Positions 1-8,467 of a DNA stretch of 64,000 nucleotides are shown here, piece after piece. The notes under the pieces were generated by a model. The model saw nothing but the letters and a program-made list of their open reading frames with translations, had not been told where the DNA came from and did not search any database. A program made the translations under genes and the position numbers. Origin of the DNA: Lachnospiraceae bacterium UBA7086 (GTDB taxonomy: Bacteria; Bacillota; Clostridia; Lachnospirales; Lachnospiraceae); assembly GCA_002492525.1 (NCBI GenBank), contig DKZA01000003.1:16656-80655 (forward strand). Direction: 5' to 3'. How positions within the stretch are numbered: the stretch's first letter is position 1; each line of letters opens with the position of its first letter.

Positions 1-70
1 TCCGCTTCGCGGCCTCGGATAAAAGTAAATTCCTTCGGAATTAACTTTGCGAGATTTGCTTCGCAAACTC
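1..70. repeat. Stacked short hairpins, possible extragenic repeat
   Basis: Several small inverted repeats follow each other: CCG/CGG around 2-12, a 9-10 bp arm pair with a TTCG loop at 24-46, and either TTTGCGA/TCGCAAA (46-52/61-67) or an overlapping GAG-TTTGC/GCAAA-CTC hairpin at 51-70. No coding region is visible. The layout resembles extragenic palindromic elements, but repetition elsewhere in the genome cannot be tested here. Confidence 0.35.
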
Positions 71-101
71 GAATAAGCAGGAGGATTAATAATTGTTTAT
101 G

Positions 102-132
102 AAACCACAGGAGAATATCCTGTGGTTTTTTG
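102..132 (+). terminator. Intrinsic terminator of the upstream gene
   Basis: A perfect 11-bp stem (102-112 with 118-128) with a 5-base loop is followed by a T-rich stretch. It would end transcription arriving from left of the window, before the spoIIGA promoter. In clostridia the gene before spoIIGA is often ftsZ, but none of it is inside the window. Confidence 0.85.
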
Positions 133-173
133 TTGGTATCTGTCTGCAAAAATAGTGGAAATGCTCCCTGATT

Positions 174-206
174 ATGACAGAATATGCGCCTGCTTTTTTC
201 TATAAT
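174..206 (+). promoter_or_regulatory. Candidate spoIIGA-sigE promoter with long spacer
   Basis: A perfect -10 TATAAT lies at 201-206. The only good -35-like hexamer is ATGACA at 174-179, which leaves a 21-base spacer. Long spacing is the known hallmark of the Bacillus spoIIG promoter, which sigma-A uses only with phosphorylated Spo0A. No perfect Spo0A box (TGNCGAA) is seen; TGACAGAA at 175-182 is only a loose match. Confidence 0.4.
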
Positions 207-230
207 GTGTTTAAGGCACGGAGGTGAGAG

Positions 231-1043
231 GTGTATTACAAATTATATATTGACAGTGTTTTTATTATGCAGCTGACAACGAATCTGTATCTGCTGTCTT
301 TAGCCGGTAAATTTCTTCGATGTACTGCCACGCATGGAAGAAAATATCTCGGGGCAGTGTCAGGTGCCTTGTTAAGCTGTCTGGCGATGGTGTTGCCTGT
401 TGGAAGTATGGGGGCAAGGATATTCATAAGTGCACTGCCTGTCAGTATGTGTATGATGTGTATTACCTATCGGATACATAACATGAAAAAGCTGATTCAT
501 AGTAGTCTGGTGATGGCTGGCTGTGGATTTTTTTTAGGCAGTGTCATGATATGGATTCTGAAGCGGCTGAGAGTGGTTCTAAGAGGCAGGGAAAGTCTTT
601 TCTTAACGCTTTTCATCGGCTATCTGGCCTATCGGATTTTAGCTGCCCTGCTTGGCATGGTGATGGCAAGGAACCGTAACAGTCTGCGGACCGTACGCTT
701 TTATGTGCCGGCATTGGGACAGGAAATTAGAGTGAGCGCGTTTGTGGATACGGGGAATCATCTGGTGGATCCTATGAGCGGAAAACCCGTCAGCGTGGTC
801 AGCCGCAGGATCGCACAGTGTATGGCCTCTTGTTTCAGGCCGGAGAAATACCATGCGGTTCCATATCAGAGTGTGGGAAAAGATAAGGGTTTTCTAAACG
901 CTTATGAGGTTCCTGAAATCATTATAGAGTCAGAAGAACAGGAGATTAGGAAAGAACACGTCATTGTTGCAATTTGTGATGCGGGAATATCAAAAGAAAG
1001 TGTATATCAGATGATATTACACCCCCGGTTATTAGAAAACTAG
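231..1043 (+). CDS. spoIIGA: Sigma-E processing peptidase SpoIIGA
   Basis: This is the membrane aspartic protease that removes the pro-sequence of sigma-E in the mother cell after asymmetric division. The first ~145 residues form about five hydrophobic segments. The C-terminal half is soluble and carries the aspartyl protease signature FVDTGN, with the catalytic Asp at residue 173. The 270-residue length is a little short of the Bacillus protein (about 309). The start is GTG at 231, preceded by GGAGGTGAG at 220-228. Its substrate gene sigE starts 11 bases downstream, so the two form the usual spoIIG operon. In other species the protease is activated by SpoIIR from the forespore; spoIIR is not in this window. 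Confidence 0.93.
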   Translation: MYYKLYIDSVFIMQLTTNLYLLSLAGKFLRCTATHGRKYLGAVSGALLSCLAMVLPVGSMGARIFISALPVSMCMMCITYRIHNMKKLIHSSLVMAGCGFFLGSVMIWILKRLRVVLRGRESLFLTLFIGYLAYRILAALLGMVMARNRNSLRTVRFYVPALGQEIRVSAFVDTGNHLVDPMSGKPVSVVSRRIAQCMASCFRPEKYHAVPYQSVGKDKGFLNAYEVPEIIIESEEQEIRKEHVIVAICDAGISKESVYQMILHPRLLEN

Positions 1044-1054
1044 GAGGAAAAAAG

Positions 1055-1795
1055 ATGGTTTTAAAAGTGGCAATCCCTGGGAAGGTTCAATTCAAGATGG
1101 TGCATAGGGATACTAAATTTCTTATGACAAAGCAGGGAGATATTCATTACATAGGCGGAACAGAGGTATTGCCGCCGCCTCTCGAGAGTGAGAGGGAAAA
1201 TGAGATCATAAGCGATCTTGGGACAGAGTATGAGGATGAGGCGAAGTCTATTCTGATAGAGCATAATTTAAGATTGGTAGTGTACATTGCGAAGAAGTTT
1301 GATAATACCGGTGTCGGAGTGGAGGATCTGATATCTATTGGCACCATAGGATTGATCAAGTCTATCAACACCTTTAATCCGGAGAAGAATATTAAACTGG
1401 CCACTTATGCTTCCCGCTGCATTGAGAATGAAATTTTGATGTATCTTAGAAGAAACAGCAAACATAAGATGGAGGTTTCCATAGATGAGCCGTTAAATGT
1501 GGACTGGGACGGGAATGAATTGCTTCTTTCCGATATCCTGGGAACGGATGAAGATGTGATCTATAAAGATTTGGAAAATGAGGTGGAAAGAAAGCTTTTG
1601 ATTAAGGCGATTGCGAAACTATCGGAACGGGAACAGACTATTATTCGCCTGAGGTTCGGGTTGGGCAGTGCGGATGGAAAAGAACTGACACAAAAAGAGG
1701 TGGCGGAACTGCTCGGCATTTCTCAATCCTATATATCCAGACTCGAAAAAAAGATTATGAGACGTTTAAAAAAGGAGATGAGCAAGGATAATTAA
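1055..1795 (+). CDS. sigE: RNA polymerase sporulation sigma factor SigE (pro-sigma-E)
   Basis: Early mother-cell sigma factor, 246 residues, made as an inactive precursor. The N-terminal ~25-30 residues are the pro-peptide expected to be cut by SpoIIGA. Region 2 (about residues 70-105, motif [16 protein letters not shown]) binds core polymerase and the -10 element. Region 4 with a helix-turn-helix ([11 protein letters not shown], about 220-232) binds the -35 element. An AGGAGG ribosome site lies just before the ATG. It directly follows spoIIGA. The order spoIIGA-sigE-sigG is standard in endospore formers, but here another gene separates sigE from sigG, which is also on the opposite strand. 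Confidence 0.95.
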   Translation: MVLKVAIPGKVQFKMVHRDTKFLMTKQGDIHYIGGTEVLPPPLESERENEIISDLGTEYEDEAKSILIEHNLRLVVYIAKKFDNTGVGVEDLISIGTIGLIKSINTFNPEKNIKLATYASRCIENEILMYLRRNSKHKMEVSIDEPLNVDWDGNELLLSDILGTDEDVIYKDLENEVERKLLIKAIAKLSEREQTIIRLRFGLGSADGKELTQKEVAELLGISQSYISRLEKKIMRRLKKEMSKDN

Positions 1796-1796
1796 A

Positions 1797-1825
1797 TTGC
1801 TTTTTACCATAATTAACAGTATAAT
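1797..1825 (+). promoter_or_regulatory. Candidate sigma-A promoter for the response regulator gene
   Basis: A perfect -10 TATAAT at 1820-1825 sits 17 bases after a weak -35, TTGCTT, at 1797-1802, immediately beyond the sigE stop codon. It suggests that the downstream regulator can be transcribed apart from spoIIGA-sigE. Confidence 0.4.
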
Positions 1826-1882
1826 AAGCGTAAGGTATTGTTTGAATTGTATTTATGGGGATTGAAGTAGACGGGGAGACAA

Positions 1883-3877
1883 ATGAAGAAGATAATCTTG
1901 ATTGTTGATGACGACAGGTTGACATTGTCAACGGCGCAGACTCTTTTGGGGAATGAATATAAGGTGGTTGCCGTGAATTCCGGACGGCAGGCATATAAGT
2001 ATCTGGAAAGACATGTGCCGGATTTAATTCTTCTGGATATTAATATGCCGGAAATCAGCGGTTTTGAAGTGATGAAAGCATTGCAGACGGATGAACGCTG
2101 GCGGAAGATTCCGGTAATCTTTTTGACGGCTGATCGCAGTGTAGAGACGGAAATTGAGTGTTTCCGGGTGGGAGCCTTTGATTTTATTTCCAAACCCTTT
2201 GAGCCCCAGATTATGATGAGTCGTATCAAGAGTACCATCGAACTGGACGGTTACCGCAAGGACTTGCAGCGCAGACTGGATGAGAAGACCAAGGAAATGG
2301 AGCGCATCACGATTCAGGCGATTATGACGGTAGCCAATACTGTGGATGCGAAGGATGATTATACCAAGGGACATTCCATGCGGGTGGCGGCATATTCGGA
2401 GATTTTAGCCCAGCGTCTGGGATGGTCTGAGGAGGATATTCAGAATATTTACTATGTGGCGATGCTGCATGATGTGGGTAAGATTGGCGTACCGGATGCT
2501 GTTTTGAATAAGCCTTTTAAACTGACGGATCTGGAATTTCGGCTGATTAAGGGACACACGATTATGGGAGCCGAGATTTTAAAAGACTTTAAGATGTTTC
2601 CTAATGTCAGTATTGGCGCTAAATATCATCATGAGCGTTATGACGGCAAAGGGTATCCGGAAGGTTTAAAAGGAGAATCTATCCCGTTGGTGGCCCGTGT
2701 CATCGGTCTGGTGGATTCTTATGATGCCATGACCAGCAATCGTGTTTACAGGCGGCGATTGAATGATAATATCGTGATGGAGGAATTGGAAAACGGCAAA
2801 GGAAGTCAGTGGGATCCGGAGTTGGTGGATATCTTTGTCAGTCTGGTCAAAGAGGGAGCGTTGGAGAGAGTCTTGATGCCGGAAGAAGATATGGCATCGC
2901 CAATCTTTGACAGTGAGAAGATCGTGGGCCTGTCCATGGGTGAGGAGAGCGTTCTGGAGTCGCCGACCGATTATCTCACAGGGCTTTTGAGTAAACGTAA
3001 AGGAGAAGAGGAGATTACAGCGGCTCTGCGTACGGTGGGCGGATGCCTGATGATTCTGGATTTGGATCATTTTAAGAGGATAAATGAAAAGCATGGTCAT
3101 TTAATAGGTGATTACGCGCTCAGAGTTACTTCTGATGTCTTGCGGGAAGTGTGTGGACGGGATACTGTCTGCAGGACGGGCGGCGATGTATTTCTTTATT
3201 TTATCGAGGGAGTTAAGAGAAGAGAAGACGCCGTCGATAAGGTAGAAGAGATCCTGGAAGCTTTTGCCAGGAAACAGGAAGAGGTGGAACTGCTCAAAGA
3301 GACCCAGCTTTCTGTCGGTATCAGTATATCCGATGCGGATGGGAGGGAGTTTAGTGAGCTCTTTCAAAGAGCTGACAAGGCTCTCTATCACGTGAAGCAA
3401 AATGAGAATCTTCGCTATGGGTTTTATGAAGGGACCAGTATGGTGCGCAGTCCGGAACAATCCAAGAGCGATCTTCAGAGGGTTATTGATATTATTCAGA
3501 ATCGGGATGAATATCAGGGACTGTTCCAGGTGGAATACGACGAGTTTGCTCATATTTATGATTTTGTACAGCATATGTCCAACCGGAGCAAACAAAAGAC
3601 CCAGCTTTTGTTATTTACACTGTTTTTCCAGGAAGGAAGCAAGATCAAATTAGAGCGTATGGAGATCGCCATGCAGTGTATGGAACAGGCAATCTGTAAA
3701 TCTCTGCGGGGAGTTGACGTCGGTACCAGATTCAGCAGTTCTCAGTTCCTGGTAGTACTGATGGGAACCGAGAAAGAAAATATACGTGTGGTGACAGACA
3801 GGATTGTGCAAAATTATTTTAAACTTTATGGCGGTAAGGATATTACACTGACCTATGAAGTTGCCAATTTTAAATAA
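1883..3877 (+). CDS. Response regulator with REC, HD-GYP and degenerate GGDEF domains
   Basis: Predicted cytoplasmic signalling protein of 664 residues. Residues ~3-118 form a receiver domain with acidic pocket DDD at 9-11, phospho-acceptor D52, and the TAD and SKP switch motifs. Residues ~135-325 form an HD-GYP phosphodiesterase domain with LHDVGKIG and HHERYDGKGYP intact, so cyclic-di-GMP hydrolysis is plausible. Residues ~350-515 are GGDEF-like, but the signature reads GGDVF, so cyclase activity is doubtful. The last ~120 residues look like another worn cyclase fold. No partner kinase is adjacent. The location between sigE and the convergent sigG is unusual and hints at a link between cyclic-di-GMP and sporulation; that link is inference. 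The ATG follows GGGGAG. Confidence 0.88.
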   Translation: MKKIILIVDDDRLTLSTAQTLLGNEYKVVAVNSGRQAYKYLERHVPDLILLDINMPEISGFEVMKALQTDERWRKIPVIFLTADRSVETEIECFRVGAFDFISKPFEPQIMMSRIKSTIELDGYRKDLQRRLDEKTKEMERITIQAIMTVANTVDAKDDYTKGHSMRVAAYSEILAQRLGWSEEDIQNIYYVAMLHDVGKIGVPDAVLNKPFKLTDLEFRLIKGHTIMGAEILKDFKMFPNVSIGAKYHHERYDGKGYPEGLKGESIPLVARVIGLVDSYDAMTSNRVYRRRLNDNIVMEELENGKGSQWDPELVDIFVSLVKEGALERVLMPEEDMASPIFDSEKIVGLSMGEESVLESPTDYLTGLLSKRKGEEEITAALRTVGGCLMILDLDHFKRINEKHGHLIGDYALRVTSDVLREVCGRDTVCRTGGDVFLYFIEGVKRREDAVDKVEEILEAFARKQEEVELLKETQLSVGISISDADGREFSELFQRADKALYHVKQNENLRYGFYEGTSMVRSPEQSKSDLQRVIDIIQNRDEYQGLFQVEYDEFAHIYDFVQHMSNRSKQKTQLLLFTLFFQEGSKIKLERMEIAMQCMEQAICKSLRGVDVGTRFSSSQFLVVLMGTEKENIRVVTDRIVQNYFKLYGGKDITLTYEVANFK

Positions 3878-3884
3878 CGACTGG

Positions 3885-3938
3885 AAAGAGGGTGCCCTCA
3901 GTCATGGCTGTATGACTGTCGGGACACCCTCTTTATTT
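3885..3938. terminator. Bidirectional terminator between convergent genes
   Basis: A long hairpin pairs AAGAGGGTG near 3886-3894 with CACCCTCTT near 3925-3933, with an inner GTCAT/ATGAC pairing. It has A-rich and T-rich flanks, so it can serve both the response regulator and sigG, whose stop codons face each other here. Confidence 0.8.
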
Positions 3939-3944
3939 GTACGA

Positions 3945-4724
3945 TTAGGCGGTCAGATACAGGCGCATGGTCTTTAAGGCGTTTTTTTCCAGTCTGGATA
4001 CCTGCGCTTGGGAAATACCAATCTTTTCAGCTACTTCCATCTGGGTTTTTCCCTCAAAGAAGCGCAGGGATATGATTTCATATTCCCGCTTAGAAAGTTT
4101 TTTCATGGCTTCGCTTAAGGAGATATGTTCTACCCAGACTTCCTCACGGTTTTTTTTGTCGCTGATCTGGTCCATGACATAAAGTGTGTCGCCTCCGTCT
4201 GTGTATACTGGTTCGTAAAGACTCATGGGACTTTGGATGGCATCCAACGCATAGACGATATCTTCTTTGGGGACACCGATTTCTGCGGCGATTTCGGTGA
4301 CGGTAGGCTCTTTCGAGTTCGCTCTTGTCAGGTGTTCTCTGGCGTAGATTGCCTTGTAAGCGGTATCCTTGAGGGAACGGGAGACACGGATGCTGTTGGC
4401 ATCCCGGAGATATCGTCTGATTTCTCCTACGATCATAGGAACGGCATAGGTGGAGAATTTTACCTTTAGGGAACTGTCAAAATTGTCGATTGCTTTAATC
4501 AGGCCGATACAGCCAATCTGAAAGAGATCGTCTACGTTTTCGTTACTGGAATGGAATCTTTTGATGACACTTAAGACGAGCCTCAGATTACCGTTGATAT
4601 ATTCGCGGCGGGCGGATAAATCGCCTTCCTCAATACGTTTAAAAAGTTCTTCTTTCTCAGTATTTTTTAAAAGCGGCAGTTTGGAAGTATTAACGCCGCA
4701 GATTTCTACTTTCCCTTGTATCAT
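3945..4724 (-). CDS. sigG: Late forespore sigma factor SigG
   Basis: Forespore-specific sigma-70 family factor that acts after engulfment. The chosen ATG at 4724 gives 259 residues, close to the 260 of Bacillus subtilis, and places the family-specific KVEICGVNTSKLP sequence at the very N-terminus. Region 2 (VDDLFQIGCIGLIKAIDNF) and the region 4 helix-turn-helix (GISQAQVSRLEKNALK) are intact. An in-frame TTG at 4784 would add 20 residues but has no ribosome site and overlaps a possible -10 element. The gene converges on the response regulator rather than following sigE in the same direction, as it does in many relatives. Confidence 0.93.
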   Translation of the reverse strand: MIQGKVEICGVNTSKLPLLKNTEKEELFKRIEEGDLSARREYINGNLRLVLSVIKRFHSSNENVDDLFQIGCIGLIKAIDNFDSSLKVKFSTYAVPMIVGEIRRYLRDANSIRVSRSLKDTAYKAIYAREHLTRANSKEPTVTEIAAEIGVPKEDIVYALDAIQSPMSLYEPVYTDGGDTLYVMDQISDKKNREEVWVEHISLSEAMKKLSKREYEIISLRFFEGKTQMEVAEKIGISQAQVSRLEKNALKTMRLYLTA

Positions 4725-4782
4725 AGTCTTACCCAGCCTTTCGTATATTTTAAGATTTTGAGTGTGAATTTGCCTTTCTATC

Positions 4783-4812
4783 AAGCATGTGCGATTGCAC
4801 GGGAATTATTCA
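4783..4812 (-). promoter_or_regulatory. Possible sigma-F/sigma-G promoter of sigG
   Basis: Read on the minus strand, TGAATA (4812-4807) resembles the -35, and CATGCTT (4789-4783) resembles the -10 CATACTA of forespore promoters, about 17 bases apart. The match is partial, and the call rests mainly on its place in front of sigG. Confidence 0.3.
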
Positions 4813-4929
4813 TGAAATCTTAAGGAAAAATTTTAGGATATGGTTTTACAAAAAGCTTTTTTTTTGGTAAAGTTATAAGGATAAAACTAGCGTTTATGCG
4901 CAAAAAGCGGCGCGGAAATGGAGAAAAAT

Positions 4930-5925
4930 ATGGTATGTACAGAATGTGGTGCCCGTATATCGGAAGAGGATCAGTTTTGCCCAAAGTGCGGCGCCAAAGT
5001 GATAAAGAAGAGGCGGTGTCCGGATTGCGGCGCCTTGCTTCGACAAGATAATAAATTCTGCCCAAAGTGCGGAAGACTGGTGGGAGAAAAGAAAACGGCG
5101 AAGGCAGTTTCCCAGGATACTATGGACATTCCCATGGAATCCATAGAGCGCAATATTCTTTCGGAAACGGCGGCGGAGATCAGGACGGATCGCAGAGAGG
5201 AAAGAGTCCCGCATAAGAGCACTCCTAAGAAGCCGTCCTCTTCGCAGGGCACTTCATCCAGGAAATCTTCTTCGGAAGGCCGGACAGAGCGGAGCGGTTC
5301 TGCAAAGAGCCGGTCCGAGCATGAGGAACCGGTCAGGAGGAAAAAGGCTGAACCGCCGGTACAAAAGAAAAAATCCCAGCCCGCTCCGCCGCCTAAGAAG
5401 AGAAGACCCGTCTACCGGGAAGAAATCGTGGAGGATGATGACTGGGAAGATGAGGATTGGGATGAGGATGATGACGACGAGGAAGGTACGGATATACTCA
5501 CCATTATGACTGCGGTTATGGGCTGTGTCGTTTTGATCATCGTGGCCTTTGTAGCCTTTCGGCTGTATCAGCAGTATGTACCTAAGAATTACGATAAGGT
5601 GGCCAAAGAACAAGCCAAGGAGCAGGAGGAAGCTGAGGAAGATTCTAAAGGGGATCAGGAAGAAGGACAGCCGGAACAGGATGCGGAACAGTCTGAAGAT
5701 GAAGAACCGGAGGGTGCTATCCTGGGAACTCTTACAATCAGCAAAAACGTGAATGTCAGAGACAATCCCTCCACTTCCGGAAGCAATGTCATAAAAGTTG
5801 CGCAGGCAGGAGAAAGTTACGAGTATCTGGAAGTGATAGATGACGGCGAATGGTACAAAATAGCTCTGTCGGAGGACGGATACACGGAAGGTTATGTTTA
5901 TGCGGAATATGTGACGGTGGATTAG
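4930..5925 (+). CDS. Zinc-ribbon, single-pass membrane protein with C-terminal SH3b domain
   Basis: About 331 residues. The N-terminus holds two tandem zinc ribbons (CTECG...CPKCG and CPDCG...CPKCG). A long polar, Ser/Lys/Glu-rich linker follows, including a strongly acidic patch of Asp/Glu/Trp. A hydrophobic helix (ILTIMTAVMGCVVLIIVAF) and another acidic stretch come next. The last ~65 residues form a bacterial SH3 domain (VNVRDNPSTSG...), which usually binds cell wall peptides. The likely topology is zinc ribbons inside and SH3b outside. An ATG at 4918 is possible, but the ATG at 4930 has GGAG at 4920-4923 with ideal spacing. Function is unknown; a role at the envelope is inferred. Confidence 0.75.
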   Translation: MVCTECGARISEEDQFCPKCGAKVIKKRRCPDCGALLRQDNKFCPKCGRLVGEKKTAKAVSQDTMDIPMESIERNILSETAAEIRTDRREERVPHKSTPKKPSSSQGTSSRKSSSEGRTERSGSAKSRSEHEEPVRRKKAEPPVQKKKSQPAPPPKKRRPVYREEIVEDDDWEDEDWDEDDDDEEGTDILTIMTAVMGCVVLIIVAFVAFRLYQQYVPKNYDKVAKEQAKEQEEAEEDSKGDQEEGQPEQDAEQSEDEEPEGAILGTLTISKNVNVRDNPSTSGSNVIKVAQAGESYEYLEVIDDGEWYKIALSEDGYTEGYVYAEYVTVD

Positions 5926-6000
5926 AAACAGACAAGAACTGCGATAGGAACTTTTTTAGGGCTAAGGCATATGATAAGATAAAAGCCCGGAGAGGTTCCT

Positions 6001-6234
6001 ATGTTATTTTCGGAATTAAAGAAAAAGGAAGTTATCAACCTGAGGAATTGCGAAAAACTTGGCAGGGTGAATGACTTTGAGTTTGACGAATGTACCGGAC
6101 AGATCTTTAAGCTGATTATTCCGGGAGAGAATAAGTGGTGCGGCCTTTTTGGAAATGACCCAGATTATGTTATCTGCTATAAGGATATCAAGCAGATAGG
6201 ACCGGATATTATTATTGTAGATATTTGCCTGTAA
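6001..6234 (+). CDS. YlmC/YmxH family PRC-barrel protein
   Basis: Small 77-residue protein of the YlmC/YmxH family, a compact PRC-barrel-like fold common in spore formers and often found near sporulation or cell division genes. The typical N-terminus (FSELKKKEVINL) and the C-terminal DIIIVDI strand are present. GGAGAGG lies just before the ATG at 6001. The biochemical role is not known. It precedes nrdR, which has its own promoter. Confidence 0.8.
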   Translation: MLFSELKKKEVINLRNCEKLGRVNDFEFDECTGQIFKLIIPGENKWCGLFGNDPDYVICYKDIKQIGPDIIIVDICL

Positions 6235-6305
6235 AATGGAACTTTTCGTATGATACAGTTCATCGGTTTCCTTTTTAGGCACTTAATGTAGTTTCCATAA
6301 AATAG

Positions 6306-6334
6306 TTGACATAAATTATTATATCGTCTATAAT
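6306..6334 (+). promoter_or_regulatory. Consensus sigma-A promoter of nrdR
   Basis: TTGACA (6306-6311), a 17-base spacer and TATAAT (6329-6334) form a perfect consensus promoter. Transcription would start near 6341, leaving a ~45-base leader before the nrdR ATG. No NrdR box is obvious in it. Confidence 0.88.
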
Positions 6335-6386
6335 AAATACATTGAGTCATATAATAGTACAGGTTGATATGAAGGAGGATATCCTG

Positions 6387-6839
6387 ATGAAATGCCCTTT
6401 TTGTGGTCATGAAAATACCAGAGTAATTGACAGCAGACCTGCTGAGGATAACAGTTCTATACGCAGGCGGCGCGTTTGTGATGAATGTGATAAGCGTTTC
6501 ACTACTTATGAAAAGGTGGAGACAATACCGCTCATCATTATTAAGAAAGATAATAACAGGGAGACTTATGACAGGTCCAAGATAGAGGCCGGTGTCCTGC
6601 GCGCATGCCACAAGAGGCCCATCAGTGCCAATCAGATCAATCAACTGGTGGATGAGGTGGAGACAGAGATTTTTAACCGGGAAGAGAAGGAGATTCCCAG
6701 CCAGGTAATCGGGGAGCTGGTAATGAATAAACTCAAAGATCTGGAAGCGGTAGCTTATGTGAGATTTGCATCCGTCTATAGAGAGTTTAAGGATATCAAT
6801 ACTTTTATGGATGAGTTGAAGAGCGTGTTGGATAAATAA
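6387..6839 (+). CDS. nrdR: Transcriptional repressor NrdR
   Basis: Zn-ATP-cone repressor of ribonucleotide reductase genes, 150 residues. The N-terminal zinc ribbon starts MKCPFCGH and ends VCDECDKRF. The ATP-cone domain (about residues 48-138) contains the typical VxKxxxxxExYDRSKIxxGxxxA pattern, which senses ATP/dATP. The ATG at 6387 follows AAGGAGG at optimal distance. An in-frame upstream ATG at 6342 lies at the expected transcription start, so it is rejected. No nrd genes are in the window. NrdR normally binds pairs of 16-bp boxes upstream of those genes. Confidence 0.95.
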   Translation: MKCPFCGHENTRVIDSRPAEDNSSIRRRRVCDECDKRFTTYEKVETIPLIIIKKDNNRETYDRSKIEAGVLRACHKRPISANQINQLVDEVETEIFNREEKEIPSQVIGELVMNKLKDLEAVAYVRFASVYREFKDINTFMDELKSVLDK

Positions 6840-6905
6840 TCATACGCGGGAATTAAGTGCAGCAGGCAGATCAGTATTTTGTGAGAAGTATCGATAAATC
6901 ATAAG

Positions 6906-6936
6906 AACACCTTGCAAAAAAGCAAGGTGTTTTGTT
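6906..6936 (+). terminator. Intrinsic terminator of nrdR
   Basis: A 10-bp perfect stem AACACCTTGC/GCAAGGTGTT with an A6 loop is followed by a short T-rich tract, between nrdR and the YqeG gene. Confidence 0.8.
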
Positions 6937-6960
6937 GAGTCATAGAACGGAGCAGATACA

Positions 6961-7482
6961 ATGGCGTGGATAGAACGGTTTTATCCGGATGTATATTTGG
7001 ATTCGGCATATGAAATAAATTATGAAGAACTGTACGAACAGGGGTACCGTGGTGTGATTTTTGATATAGACAATACACTGGTGCCCCATGGGGCGCCGGC
7101 GGATGCAAGAAGTATTGCCCTGTTTGCACGATTGCAGCGGATCGGTCTTAAAAGTGTATTATTGTCAAACAACAAAGAACCGCGGGTTAAAATGTTTAAT
7201 GATAAAGTACATTCCCGCTATATTTATAAAGCGGGCAAGCCTGCTGTGAAAAGTTATCATAAAGCCATGGAAATGATGGAAACTGATGCGGCTTCTACCT
7301 TCTTTGTGGGAGATCAGCTTTTTACAGACGTGTGGGGCGCGAAGAAGGCGGGAATCAAAACGTTCCTGGTGAAGCCCATTCATCCCCGGGAAGAAATACA
7401 GATTGTATTAAAACGGCGTCTGGAGTGGATCGTGCTGTTCTTTTATAAGCGCTCGAAGGGGCGGTACTCCAGCCTGCGCTAG
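6961..7482 (+). CDS. YqeG family HAD-IIIA phosphatase
   Basis: HAD superfamily hydrolase of 173 residues, cytoplasmic. The motif I aspartates are in FDIDNTL (about residues 34-40), motif II is LLSNN, a conserved Lys lies in YKAGKP, and motif IV is VGDQLFTDVWGA. YqeG proteins resemble phosphatidylglycerophosphate phosphatases, and in Bacillus yqeG precedes a conserved run with aroE. Here it also sits just before aroE, which suggests cotranscription. The physiological substrate is not settled for this family. The start ATG has an upstream GGAG. Confidence 0.85.
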   Translation: MAWIERFYPDVYLDSAYEINYEELYEQGYRGVIFDIDNTLVPHGAPADARSIALFARLQRIGLKSVLLSNNKEPRVKMFNDKVHSRYIYKAGKPAVKSYHKAMEMMETDAASTFFVGDQLFTDVWGAKKAGIKTFLVKPIHPREEIQIVLKRRLEWIVLFFYKRSKGRYSSLR

Positions 7483-7547
7483 CAGGAAATTGTGGCGCGG
7501 TTTAAATTGTGAGGAAGCGGGAAGCTTTTGTGGAAGGAGAAGTGTGG

Positions 7548-8420
7548 ATGGAAATAAACGGCAAAACGAGGGTCTGCGGCCTGCTCGGCAATCCGGTGGA
7601 ACATACCTTGTCACCGATGATACATAATACGCTGGCAAAGATTCTGGGACATGATATGGTGTATGTGCCTTTTCTGGTGGAGCCCGGCAGAGTGGCGGAG
7701 GCGGTTACAGGGTCCCTGGCACTCAATCTGTTAGGTTTAAATGTGACGGTACCCTATAAGAGCGAAGTGATCGCAAGCCTGCAGGAGATGGATGATCTGG
7801 CCGGAAATATCGGGGCGGTTAATACCCTGGTGCGGACGGAGGGCGGATATAAAGGGTATAATACTGATATGGAAGGCTTGTACCGTGCCATGACGGATGA
7901 GGGTATCAGCATGGAAGGAGAACAGATTATTGTGCTGGGTGCCGGCGGCGCGGCCAGGGCAGTAGCCTATCTGTGTGCGGTAAAAGGCGCGGACAGAGTA
8001 TATATGCTGAACCGTACACTTGGTAAGGCACAGACGGTGGCCGGAGAAGTCAACCGTACCATGGGAAGAGATGTGATCGTGCCCATGGCCATGGAAGAAT
8101 ACAACAAACTTCCGGAAGGGAAATTTCTGGCGGTTCAGGGAACCTCTGTGGGGCTGGCGCCCCATGTGGATGACGTGGTCATTGCCGATGAGGTATTTTA
8201 TGAGAAAATCCATACGGGATTTGATCTGATTTACAGTCCCTGGGAGACCCGGTTTATGAAGATGACGAAGGCCCATGGCGGCAGAGCTTATAATGGGCTT
8301 AAGATGCTCTTGTATCAAGGGATTATTGCGTATGAACTGTGGAATCGGGTGTCTGTATCCAAGGAGGATGCGCAGGTAGTTTATGAGAAACTAAAGGCCC
8401 ATCTGACGGGGAAAGTCTGA
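7548..8420 (+). CDS. aroE: Shikimate dehydrogenase AroE
   Basis: Reduces 3-dehydroshikimate to shikimate with NADPH. The protein has 290 residues from the ATG at 7548, which follows GGAAGGAGA. The substrate-binding TLSP is near residues 20-23, catalytic K71 lies in NVTVPYK, D107 in NTD, and the nucleotide-binding GAGGAA at 131-136. A GTG at 7509 would add 13 residues but has no comparable ribosome site. It is the first of three shikimate genes (aroE-aroK-aroQ) with short gaps, probably one operon. Chorismate synthase and EPSP synthase are not in the window. Confidence 0.94.
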   Translation: MEINGKTRVCGLLGNPVEHTLSPMIHNTLAKILGHDMVYVPFLVEPGRVAEAVTGSLALNLLGLNVTVPYKSEVIASLQEMDDLAGNIGAVNTLVRTEGGYKGYNTDMEGLYRAMTDEGISMEGEQIIVLGAGGAARAVAYLCAVKGADRVYMLNRTLGKAQTVAGEVNRTMGRDVIVPMAMEEYNKLPEGKFLAVQGTSVGLAPHVDDVVIADEVFYEKIHTGFDLIYSPWETRFMKMTKAHGGRAYNGLKMLLYQGIIAYELWNRVSVSKEDAQVVYEKLKAHLTGKV

Positions 8421-8467
8421 CTGGCAGCCGGCGGAAATAACACCAGATAAGGAAGTGGTAAGGATAC

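Noticed and set aside
4725..4784. 20-residue N-terminal extension of SigG from a TTG start.
   Set aside because: There is no ribosome site, the TTG overlaps a possible -10 element, and the ATG at 4724 gives the family's normal N-terminus.
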